From: an uncultured Pseudorhodoferax sp.
GTDB lineage: Bacteria; Pseudomonadota; Gammaproteobacteria; Burkholderiales; Burkholderiaceae
Direction of reading: 5' to 3'
Assembly (NCBI GenBank): GCA_913776795.1
Contig: CAJYRH010000173.1
Location: forward strand, 1 to 5,223
DNA length: 5,223 bases
The position numbers and the translations under genes were made by a program. Below the pieces are notes generated by a model. It made no database searches, had not been told where the DNA came from, and worked only from the letters and a program-made list of their open reading frames with translations. The first letter of the stretch is position 1. Every line of letters begins with the position of its first letter. Below, one piece after another: positions 1-5,124 of the stretch.

Positions 1-1
1 C

Positions 2-346
2 AGGCTGCTGGCCAAGATGCTCAAGCTGCGCATCTTCTCCGACGAGGCCGGCAAGATGAACCTGAGCGTGCAGGACGTGGGCGGCGGCCTGCTGCTGGTC
101 AGCCAGTTCACGCTGGCGGCAGACACCAGCGCCGGCAACCGGCCTGGCTTTTCCGGCGCCGCCGCGCCCGAGGATGGCCGCCGGCTTTACGACCACTTCG
201 TCGAGCGCGCGCGTGCGCTGCATCCGCAGGTGGCCACCGGCCGCTTCGCTGCCGACATGCAGGTGCACCTGGTCAACGATGGACCCGTCACGATTCCCAT
301 GCAAGCCAGAAACAACGAGGAGACGACATGCGCAAGGAAACCGTAG
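2..346 (+). CDS. dtd: D-aminoacyl-tRNA deacylase, 3' part (5' end outside window)
   Basis: DTD hydrolyses D-amino acids (and glycine mischarged on tRNA-Ala) from tRNA in the cytoplasm as a homodimer. The reading frame is open from base 2, so the gene starts before the window; about 115 of the family's usual 145-150 residues are visible. Both DTD signature motifs are present: SQFTL (bases about 101-115), and NDGPVT near the C-terminus (about 277-294), which carries the Gly-cisPro substrate-selecting element. The FSDEAGKMN segment, GNRPGF and the GRF.ADMQV strand also match the family. After NDGPVT the frame runs on for a short non-conserved tail ([14 protein letters not shown]) that overlaps the start of the next gene by 19 nt, suggesting translational coupling with ltnD. 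Nothing looks broken. The internal ATG at 17 is not the true start because conserved sequence continues upstream of it. Confidence 0.95.
   Translation, partial: RLLAKMLKLRIFSDEAGKMNLSVQDVGGGLLLVSQFTLAADTSAGNRPGFSGAAAPEDGRRLYDHFVERARALHPQVATGRFAADMQVHLVNDGPVTIPMQARNNEETTCARKP
317..322 (+). promoter_or_regulatory. Shine-Dalgarno of ltnD
   Basis: The purine run GAGGAG lies 5 nt before the ATG at 328, inside the 3' end of dtd. It supports this ATG as the ltnD start and translation from a dtd-ltnD mRNA. Confidence 0.75.
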
Positions 347-1221
347 GACTGATCGGCCTGGGCGCCATGGGTGCCGGCATCGCCGCCACGCTGCGGCGCA
401 ACGGCCACCCGCTGCGCGTGTGCGACGCGCGGCCCGGCGTGGCCGCAGCCTTCGCGGCCGACGGCGGCACCGCCTGCGCCAACCCGGCCGAGGTGGCGCA
501 GGGCGCAGGCGTGGTGGTGTCCGTCGTCGTCAACGCGCAGCAGACCGAGGCCGTGCTGTTCGGCGAGAACGGCGCGGCCGCCGCCATGGCGCCCGGCAGC
601 GCGTTCGTGATGTGCTCCACGGTCGACCCGAACTGGTCGGTCGCCCTGGAGACGCGGCTCGCGGCACTGGGCCTGCTCTACATCGACGGCCCGATCTCCG
701 GCGGTGCCGCCAAGGCCGCCGGCGGGCAGATGACGATGATGACGGCCGGCACGCCGGCCGCGTACGCCAGGGCCGGTGCCGTGCTCGACGCCATGGCCGG
801 CAAGGTCTACCGGCTCGGCGACAAGGCCGGCGCGGGCAGCAAGGTCAAGATCATCAACCAGCTGCTGGCCGGCGTGCACATCGCCGCGGCGGCCGAGGCC
901 ATGGCGCTGGGCCTGCGCGAAGGCGTGGACGCTGCCGCGCTGTACGAGGTCATCACCCACAGCGCGGGCAACAGCTGGATGTTCGAGAACCGCATGGCCC
1001 ACGTGCTGGCCGGCGACTACACGCCGCTGTCGGCGGTGGACATCTTCGTCAAGGACCTGGGCCTGGTGCTGGACACGGCGCGCGCCAGCAAATTCCCGCT
1101 GCCGCTGGCGGCCACGGCGCACCAGATGTTCATGCAGGCGTCCACGGCCGGGCATGCCGGCGAGGACGACTCGGCGGTGATCAAGATCTTTCCGGGGATC
1201 ACGCTGCCGAAGGCGGGGTGA
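328..1221 (+). CDS. ltnD: L-threonate dehydrogenase / 3-hydroxyisobutyrate dehydrogenase family oxidoreductase
   Basis: This is a 297-residue NAD(P)-dependent beta-hydroxyacid dehydrogenase. LtnD oxidises L-threonate at C2 to 2-oxo-tetronate in four-carbon sugar-acid catabolism. Visible features are the Rossmann GLGAMG at residues 10-15, Asp33 at the end of the second strand (favours NAD+), the substrate-binding GPISGG at 121-126, and the KIINQ motif at 174-178 with the presumed catalytic Lys174. The C-terminal half has the stretches [25 protein letters not shown] and AVIKIFPGI that I associate with the LtnD branch rather than with generic HIBADH or tartronate semialdehyde reductase. Length is normal for the family. 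The start is fixed by GAGGAG 5 nt upstream. It overlaps dtd by 19 nt. The usual threonate-pathway partners (OtnK-type DUF1537 kinase, OtnC aldolase, OtnI isomerase) are not in the window, so substrate is inferred from family resemblance only; a related 2-hydroxyacid is possible. Confidence 0.85.
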   Translation: MRKETVGLIGLGAMGAGIAATLRRNGHPLRVCDARPGVAAAFAADGGTACANPAEVAQGAGVVVSVVVNAQQTEAVLFGENGAAAAMAPGSAFVMCSTVDPNWSVALETRLAALGLLYIDGPISGGAAKAAGGQMTMMTAGTPAAYARAGAVLDAMAGKVYRLGDKAGAGSKVKIINQLLAGVHIAAAAEAMALGLREGVDAAALYEVITHSAGNSWMFENRMAHVLAGDYTPLSAVDIFVKDLGLVLDTARASKFPLPLAATAHQMFMQASTAGHAGEDDSAVIKIFPGITLPKAG

Positions 1222-1240
1222 GCGCCTCGCCGTCCCGCGG

Positions 1241-1263
1241 CCGGCGCCGACCATGGGCGCCGG
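1241..1263. terminator. GC-rich hairpin between convergent genes
   Basis: CCGGCGCC (1241-1248) pairs perfectly with GGCGCCGG (1256-1263) around a 7-nt loop. It starts 20 nt after the ltnD stop and ends 25 nt short of the stop of the convergent MOSC gene, where a bidirectional terminator would sit. No T-run follows on either strand, so it is not a canonical intrinsic terminator; it may be a pause or mRNA-end stabilising hairpin. Confidence 0.35.
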
Positions 1264-1288
1264 GCATGCCGCCTGCGCCGCCGGTCTG

Positions 1289-2089
1289 TCAGGGACCACT
1301 GCCACCGCCATGGGACCAGTCGGCCAGCACCGTGTCGTGCAGGTCGCATCCTTCCCAGGGCGCACCGCGCACGGCGGCCGCATCGGCAGGGCCGGCCCGT
1401 TGTGCGAGGCCGGCGGCACCCGCTGCCAGCAGGCGCGGAAACGCACGGCAGTGGCCGGCGGAGACGCCGGCAAGTTCAGCCAGCCGCCCGTAGCTCACCC
1501 AGCTGCCTGGCGGCACCAGCTCCACCACCCGCAGCACCCGTTCGCGCCAGTCGTCGCTCCACAGAGGGGACGGCGGCAGGCCCACGACCTGCATCGCGTC
1601 GCCCTGGCGAAGCAGGCCGCCGTGGGTCACGCGTGCCAGCAACCCGCGCCCGCTGCCGACCCGCGCCTGCAGCTTCGGTTGGTGCCTGTCGAGCCGGCCG
1701 CATGGTTCGCACCTGAACATGGCCACCATCTCCACGCCGGAGCCCGAGCGCAGCCGCGATCCGGACACCACGTCGTCGATGGGGAAATCCACCAGGATGT
1801 TCTCGCGCAGTGCCATGGCTGGCATGCGCAGCGCGTCGTAGGCGCGGCTCGACGCGATCAGCACCTGTCGGGGGGAGCGACGCGCGGCGTCGGCTGCGCT
1901 GGGCCGACCGAAGTCCCGGTCGCCACCGCCATCGCGGGCCAAGGGCTGCAGGGCGACCGCCACGCCGCGATGGCGGTGGCGACCGGGACTTCGGTCGGCC
2001 CAGCGCAGCCGACGCCGCGCGTCCGTAACGCAACGATGTGTCCTGCAAGCCTGTCCAGGGAGTCCGGTGGGTTCATCGGTGCGCCGCAT
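1289..2089 (-). CDS. MOSC domain fused to MGMT/ATL-like winged helix; 5' end probably frameshifted
   Basis: The open frame is 266 residues from the ATG at 2089. The MOSC domain (a sulfur-carrier / molybdenum-cofactor-linked fold) runs from about residue 43 to 169: GDRDFGR (56-62), RQVLI (74-78), LRENIL (94-99), MFRCEPCGR (124-132) with the family's conserved Cys, then a G-rich LLARV..GG....GD segment (150-164). Residues 181-221 match the DNA-binding helix-turn-helix part of O6-alkylguanine transferases and ATL proteins: VPPGSWVSYGRLAELAG, then CRAFPRLL where the family has the R-A-V-G helix. No PCHR active site follows, and the last about 45 residues are unrecognised. Residues 1-42 do not resemble MOSC and are encoded by an inverted copy of downstream sequence. 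The likely original start is the ATG at 2076 in another frame (see the 50-bp duplication). Function is unknown; Moco- or sulfur-related binding and DNA binding are guesses from the domains. It is convergent with ltnD and divergent from the PA2169-family gene. It may be a pseudogene, or still translated from 2089 or from an in-frame GTG at 1963. Confidence 0.7.
   Translation of the reverse strand: MRRTDEPTGLPGQACRTHRCVTDARRRLRWADRSPGRHRHRGVAVALQPLARDGGGDRDFGRPSAADAARRSPRQVLIASSRAYDALRMPAMALRENILVDFPIDDVVSGSRLRSGSGVEMVAMFRCEPCGRLDRHQPKLQARVGSGRGLLARVTHGGLLRQGDAMQVVGLPPSPLWSDDWRERVLRVVELVPPGSWVSYGRLAELAGVSAGHCRAFPRLLAAGAAGLAQRAGPADAAAVRGAPWEGCDLHDTVLADWSHGGGSGP
1879..2023. repeat. Perfect 59-bp inverted repeat with 27-nt spacer
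   Basis: The arm at 1879-1937 is the exact reverse complement of the arm at 1965-2023; pairs sum to 3902 throughout and the first mismatches are 1878/2024 and 1938/1964. The spacer is 1938-1964. On the minus strand the 1879-1937 arm plus spacer encodes conserved MOSC sequence (GDRDFGRPS and on to RRSPRQVL), so that arm is native and the 1965-2023 arm is the copy. Outer arm ends are themselves short palindromes (GACGC-CGC-GCGTC). No target-site duplication flanks the structure. It would fold into a very stable mRNA hairpin or DNA cruciform. Confidence 0.95.
1970..2019 (-). other. Inferred 50-bp templated inverted duplication causing a frameshift
   Basis: On the minus strand CGCGGCGT occurs at 2019-2012 and again at 1969-1962, exactly 50 nt apart. 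Reading from the ATG at 2076, codons run through GHIVALRTRG into the first copy; the MOSC frame passes through the second copy with the same codon phase (CGC GGC GT). Deleting one 50-nt unit therefore gives one continuous 245-residue frame, ...ALRTRGVAVALQPLARDG... leading into GDRDFGR. Since 50 is not a multiple of 3, the segment puts the 2076 start out of frame; that frame now stops at 1858 after 72 residues. What is seen is the repeat geometry and the frame join; that this is a mutation of an intact ancestor is inference. Confidence 0.6.
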
Positions 2090-2190
2090 TGTGCAAGCGA
2101 ATGCCGTGGGGGCGATGTCGCATCAGCCTACGCAGTGCGGGCGATGCTGCCTACCTGCCTGGCGGGAACGACGCGGCAATCTTCTGTTTC

Positions 2191-2206
2191 TGCCTCGACC
2201 GAGGCA
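2191..2206. promoter_or_regulatory. Inverted repeat upstream of the PA2169-family gene
   Basis: TGCCTC GACC GAGGCA forms a 6-bp stem with a 4-nt loop (7 bp with 2 nt central if read as a DNA palindrome), ending 19 nt before the ATG at 2226. It could be an operator or a leader hairpin placed just 5' of the ribosome binding site. The divergent intergenic stretch 2090-2225 must hold promoters for both flanking genes, but I find no convincing -35/-10 pair in it. Confidence 0.35.
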
Positions 2207-2213
2207 CCAATTC

Positions 2214-2218
2214 AAGGA
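2214..2218 (+). promoter_or_regulatory. Shine-Dalgarno of the PA2169-family gene
   Basis: AAGGA lies 7 nt before the ATG at 2226 and selects that start over the in-frame ATG at 2067, whose extra 53 residues are Cys/Arg-rich and unlike a protein. It falls within two tandem copies of AATTCAAG (2209-2216 and 2218-2225), a local AT-rich patch in GC-rich DNA. Confidence 0.7.
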
Positions 2219-2225
2219 ATTCAAG

Positions 2226-2786
2226 ATGGCTACCAGCAACGATCCGACCCTCGCCGGCACCCTGGCCCAGGCAACCAACGTCAACGTCCCGACCGCCGAG
2301 AGCACCGGAACGACCATCGTCAACGGTGCGTCGGCATCCGCCAAGGAGGTGGTCGATGTGCTCAACGATCTTCTCGAAAACGCGCGCGATGGCGAATACG
2401 GCTTCAAAACCTGTGCCGAACAGGTGGAGAGCGGCCGCGCGAAGGAGCTGTTCGCATCTCGTGCCGAAGGCTGCCGCAAGGCTGGCGAGGAACTCATCCA
2501 GCTGATCCGGCAGTACGGCGGCGAGCCGGCTTCCGGCGGGACCGTTTCCGGTGCCATGCACCGCGGCTGGGTCGCGGTCAAGGGCACGGTCGGCGCCGAC
2601 AGCGAGCTGTCGATGCTGGAATCGTGCGAGCGCGGGGAGGACACTGCCATCGCGCGCTACCGCAAGGCGCTGAAGGAAGCCCTGCCCGCCGACGTCCTGG
2701 CGGTGGTGCAACGCCAGGCCGACGGTGCACAGCGCAACCACGACCAGATCCGCGACCTGCGCAACGCCGCCCGGGCGAAGGACTGA
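2226..2786 (+). CDS. PA2169-family four-helix-bundle protein (DUF2383, ferritin-like fold)
   Basis: The product is 186 residues. From about residue 38 to 183 it matches the PA2169/DUF2383 family: VVDVLNDLLENARDGEYGFK (42-61) as first helix, an amphipathic second helix to about 95, the hallmark GGTVSGAMHRGWVAVK (104-119), then ERGEDTAIARYRKAL (135-149) and a last helix with QRNHDQIRDLRN (169-180). Acidic and His residues (E135, E138, H172) lie where ferritin-like bundles carry polar core residues, but metal binding is not shown for the family and is only a possibility. Residues 1-37 are a Thr/Ser/Ala/Asn-rich tail with no hydrophobic segment, so it is not a signal peptide; it makes the protein longer than the roughly 150-residue core. 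The protein is predicted cytoplasmic. Molecular function is unknown; family members are often described as stress- or stationary-phase associated. It is transcribed alone, divergent from the MOSC gene and convergent with the phospholipase D gene. Confidence 0.88.
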   Translation: MATSNDPTLAGTLAQATNVNVPTAESTGTTIVNGASASAKEVVDVLNDLLENARDGEYGFKTCAEQVESGRAKELFASRAEGCRKAGEELIQLIRQYGGEPASGGTVSGAMHRGWVAVKGTVGADSELSMLESCERGEDTAIARYRKALKEALPADVLAVVQRQADGAQRNHDQIRDLRNAARAKD

Positions 2787-2789
2787 GAT

Positions 2790-2821
2790 CCACCCTGCGC
2801 GGTGGAGCACGCCAGGTGCTC
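2790..2821. terminator. Two adjacent small hairpins in a convergent intergenic gap
   Basis: CCACC (2790-2794) pairs with GGTGG (2801-2805), and GAGCAC (2805-2810) with GTGCTC (2816-2821), just after the stop at 2786. The convergent phospholipase D gene has its own hairpin over its stop (GTCGCA 2879-2884 / TGCGAC 2892-2897). The gap 2787-2884 therefore probably serves transcription ends from both sides. No T-tract is present, so termination is not assured. Confidence 0.3.
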
Positions 2822-2884
2822 TGCCGCGCATGCACGGGTCAGGGCGGACTTCGCGCGCGCTCGAGTACCGGCGCACAGGTCGCA

Positions 2885-4168
2885 CTACAGTTGCGACGAC
2901 AGTAGCGCGGCCAGTGTCTCCATGGCCTTCTCGCGCAGCGGCCTGTCCTGCCAGGCCTCCAAGGTGACGGGCCGGGCAGCCTTCAGATCGATCTCGAACT
3001 GCGCCGTCTGCTCGGCAGCGAACGCGGCGTCGTAGATGTTCAGGTTCGCCTCGTCGTTCAGCCGGAAAGAACGGTTGTCGAAGTTGGTCGACCCGACCGA
3101 CACCAGCAACCCGTCGACCACGAACACCTTGCAGTGAAACATGGTCGGCTGGTACTCGCTGATCTGCGCTCCGGCCTCCAGCAACGGCCCCCAGCTTGCC
3201 CGCGATGCGGCCCGCACCGTCTGTGCGTCGATGATGGGCCCGGGGGTGATGATCCGCACCCGCACGCCGCGCCGCATGGCCTCCACGAGCGCCGCAATGG
3301 TCAGGTTGTCCGGCACGAAGTACGCGCTCGACAGGTCGATCGTCTTCGTCGCCGCGGCGATGGAGAGCAGGTACATCAGGTGCATGCTCTCGCTGCCACC
3401 GGAGGGTGAGCTGCTGAACACCTGCGCCCGGCCCTCGCCCGCCGGCGGCAGTGCCGGAAAGTAGATGCCCCCGTGCAGCACCTCGCCGGACGCCTTGATC
3501 CAGTTGTCCATGAACACGGCCTGCATCTGGGCCACGACCGGTCCCTCCACGCGGAAGTGCGAGTCGCGCCAGTGCTCGGCATCCTGCGCATGGCCGGTCC
3601 ATTCCTGCGCGATGCCCACGCCGCCGGTGAAGCCGATACGCCCGTCCACGACCAGCAACTTGCGGTGGGTGCGGTTGTTCAGCCGCGCCAGGTCATACCA
3701 GACCGGCTTGTGGAACTTGCGGATCTGTACGCCCGCCGCCTCCATCTCCTGGAGGAACCGGGCGTCGATCTTGGCGCTGCCCACCCAATCCAGCAGCACG
3801 TGGACGGGCACACCGGCCCTCGCGCGTTCGGCCAGCGCGTCGGCGAATGCGCGGCCGATGTCGCCAGACCAGTAGATGTAGGTCTCGAACGTGATGCTGT
3901 GGCGCGCTGCGCGGATGGCTGCCAGCATCGGCGGAAAGATCTGGTCCCCGTTGTGGAAGGCCGCGAACCGGTTGCCCTGCAGGATCGGCGGCCCGAGCAG
4001 AACGCCGAGCGCACGCTGGTACTGCGGGTCGTCCAGCGCGTACTGCCGGGTGACACGCTCCTCGAGCTTCCTCTCACCGCTGGTGAAGTTGAGAACCACC
4101 AGCGTGGCGGCGACGGTCAGCAAAACCGTCAACGCGATCAGGACGACAGGGCGCCGCGTCAATTTCAT
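2885..4168 (-). CDS. Membrane-anchored phospholipase D / cardiolipin synthase-like protein
   Basis: The product is 427 residues with two HKD catalytic motifs, the hallmark of the phospholipase D superfamily: H168-K170-D175 followed by GRIGFTGG, and H345-K347-D352 followed by VSVGSTNFDNRSF. Both triads are intact. ETYIYWSGDIG (95-105), LLDWVGS (125-131), SAYFVPD (281-287) and the NDEANLNIYD stretch (371-380) are typical of bacterial cardiolipin synthases, which transfer a phosphatidyl group onto phosphatidylglycerol (ClsA), or use phosphatidylethanolamine (ClsC). One hydrophobic segment (about 7-27, preceded by KLTRR) should anchor it in the inner membrane. ClsA has two N-terminal membrane helices and ClsB lacks a clear one, so this belongs to neither exactly; I give no symbol. 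I prefer the ATG at 4168, with GAGAG 7 nt upstream; a GTG at 4183 would add five residues (first five MRELF). A 242-nt gap separates it from the nitroreductase gene, suggesting separate transcription. Confidence 0.88.
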   Translation of the reverse strand: MKLTRRPVVLIALTVLLTVAATLVVLNFTSGERKLEERVTRQYALDDPQYQRALGVLLGPPILQGNRFAAFHNGDQIFPPMLAAIRAARHSITFETYIYWSGDIGRAFADALAERARAGVPVHVLLDWVGSAKIDARFLQEMEAAGVQIRKFHKPVWYDLARLNNRTHRKLLVVDGRIGFTGGVGIAQEWTGHAQDAEHWRDSHFRVEGPVVAQMQAVFMDNWIKASGEVLHGGIYFPALPPAGEGRAQVFSSSPSGGSESMHLMYLLSIAAATKTIDLSSAYFVPDNLTIAALVEAMRRGVRVRIITPGPIIDAQTVRAASRASWGPLLEAGAQISEYQPTMFHCKVFVVDGLLVSVGSTNFDNRSFRLNDEANLNIYDAAFAAEQTAQFEIDLKAARPVTLEAWQDRPLREKAMETLAALLSSQL

Positions 4169-4258
4169 GAAAAGCTCTCGCACCTGTGTTGTTCCGCCGC
4201 ACGTCGACGCGCGCCAGGGGCGCTCGATCGGATGGCGCCCGGTGTGCAGCGCGCGGCG

Positions 4259-4264
4259 ATTCTA
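4259..4264 (-). promoter_or_regulatory. Possible -10 element for the phospholipase D gene
   Basis: On the minus strand TAGAAT (one mismatch to TATAAT) lies about 90 nt upstream of the ATG at 4168. No good TTGACA-like -35 is found 16-18 nt further upstream, so this is a weak candidate. The gap 4169-4410 holds otherwise only GC-rich hairpin-forming sequence. Confidence 0.2.
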
Positions 4265-4369
4265 GGGGAGCCACCCCGGCGTTCCTGCGGCGCAGGACCG
4301 CCACGCCAGGCGCTTCACAGCGGCGCTGCCGATGCCCGACCGGCCGAGGGCGCGGCGCGCCCGAACGCT

Positions 4370-4385
4370 GCCCTGGCACCAGGGC
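4370..4385 (-). terminator. Hairpin downstream of the nitroreductase gene
   Basis: GCCCTG (4370-4375) pairs with CAGGGC (4380-4385) around a 4-nt loop, about 25 nt past the nitroreductase stop on the minus strand. No T-run follows, so it is at best a weak intrinsic terminator. Confidence 0.3.
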
Positions 4386-4410
4386 GATGTCTCCATCGGC
4401 AGGCGCGGTA

Positions 4411-5124
4411 TCAGTCGAAGCCCGTGAACTGCGCGAACTCCTGCACCGGGCGGCGTGGCATGTGCATCTGGTTGACGACCGCGTCGGCGGCTGCGTACCC
4501 GAGCGACATGCCGCACACGACCACTTCTTCCGGCGGCAGGCGCAGATGCTGGCCGATCAAGGCGTCGAACCGCGCGAACGACACCTGCGGGCACGTGGCC
4601 AGCCCCTGGGCGTGCGCGGCCAGCATCAGGCTCTGCAGGAACAGGCCGCAGTCGAGCCAGCTGTGCGCGTGCAGGCTGCGGTGCGTGGTGAGCAAAAGGC
4701 CCACGGGCGCACCGAAGAAGTCGTAGTTGCGCACCGTCTGAGCCGCGCGCGCGACCGTGTCCGCGCGGCCGATGCCCAGCGCCGCGTAGTAACGGGCGCC
4801 GAAATCGGCCTGGTGCGCGGCCAGGCGCCCAGGCAATGCATCGGGAAAGTGGGAGAAGGCGGGCGCGTTCCCGCTGGAGCAGGCCTGGCGCAGCGTGCTG
4901 CTGAGTGCGGCGAGCGCTTCGCCTGCCAGCACGTGCAGTTGCCACGGCTGGGTGTTGGAATTGCTGGGTGCCCAGGCGGCAGTCTCCAGCACCTGCTGCA
5001 GCAGCGCGCGCGGCACCGGCCGTCCGGGGGCGAATCCGCGCACGCTGCGGCGGGTGCGCATCAGTGCGTCGAAGGTCTGCGCCGCGCCGGCAAGGGCGCC
5101 CGTACCGGGAGTGTCTTGGGTCAT
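4411..5124 (-). CDS. FMN-dependent nitroreductase family protein (PnbA-like)
   Basis: The product is 237 residues in the NAD(P)H:FMN nitroreductase family, homodimeric cytoplasmic flavoproteins that reduce nitroaromatics, quinones or enones. Residues RTRRSVRGF (23-31) are the FMN-phosphate-binding N-terminal motif. AWAPSNSNTQPWQLHVL (50-66) is the hallmark strand contacting the flavin. NYDFFGAPVGLLLTT (133-147) and GLFLQSLMLAAHAQGL (160-175) form the dimer core, and VVVCGMSLGYA (201-211) with the following NQMHMPRRP is the C-terminal flavin-site loop of the PnbA/4-nitrobenzoate-reductase type. The true substrate cannot be told from sequence. The ATG at 5124 is chosen because the family motif begins about 20 residues later; an in-frame ATG at 5211 would add 29 residues (MAATDLHGVQ...) that do not look conserved. 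There is no strong Shine-Dalgarno before 5124 (CAGGA is too distant, 18 nt), so the start is moderately certain. A 17-bp palindrome 57 nt upstream may control it. Confidence 0.9.
   Translation of the reverse strand: MTQDTPGTGALAGAAQTFDALMRTRRSVRGFAPGRPVPRALLQQVLETAAWAPSNSNTQPWQLHVLAGEALAALSSTLRQACSSGNAPAFSHFPDALPGRLAAHQADFGARYYAALGIGRADTVARAAQTVRNYDFFGAPVGLLLTTHRSLHAHSWLDCGLFLQSLMLAAHAQGLATCPQVSFARFDALIGQHLRLPPEEVVVCGMSLGYAAADAVVNQMHMPRRPVQEFAQFTGFD

Noticed and set aside
187..1473. 428-codon open frame on the minus strand opposite ltnD
   Set aside because: It is antisense to a clear dehydrogenase and rich in Arg/Ala/His with no domain: a GC-rich shadow frame.
174..1493. 439-codon + strand open frame overlapping dtd and ltnD
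   Set aside because: It is an Arg/Gly-rich out-of-frame reading of ltnD with no recognisable motif.
1879..2023. The long palindrome as a MITE, insertion-sequence end or REP element
   Set aside because: One arm plus loop encodes conserved MOSC residues, no target-site duplication flanks it, and the 50-nt direct-repeat geometry explains it as a local duplication.
1879..2023. The long palindrome as an intrinsic terminator
   Set aside because: It lies within the coding frame, is far longer than terminator stems and has no T-tract.
2165..2190. GGAAC-type ECF-sigma -35 upstream of the PA2169-family gene
   Set aside because: No matching -10 at the required spacing; one pentamer is not enough.
1253..2905. 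550-codon + strand open frame across the MOSC and PA2169-family genes
   Set aside because: It is antisense to MOSC-domain sequence and out of frame with the PA2169-family gene; composition is unlike a protein.
3473..4726. 417-codon + strand open frame opposite the phospholipase D gene
   Set aside because: It is antisense to two intact HKD motifs and has no family resemblance.
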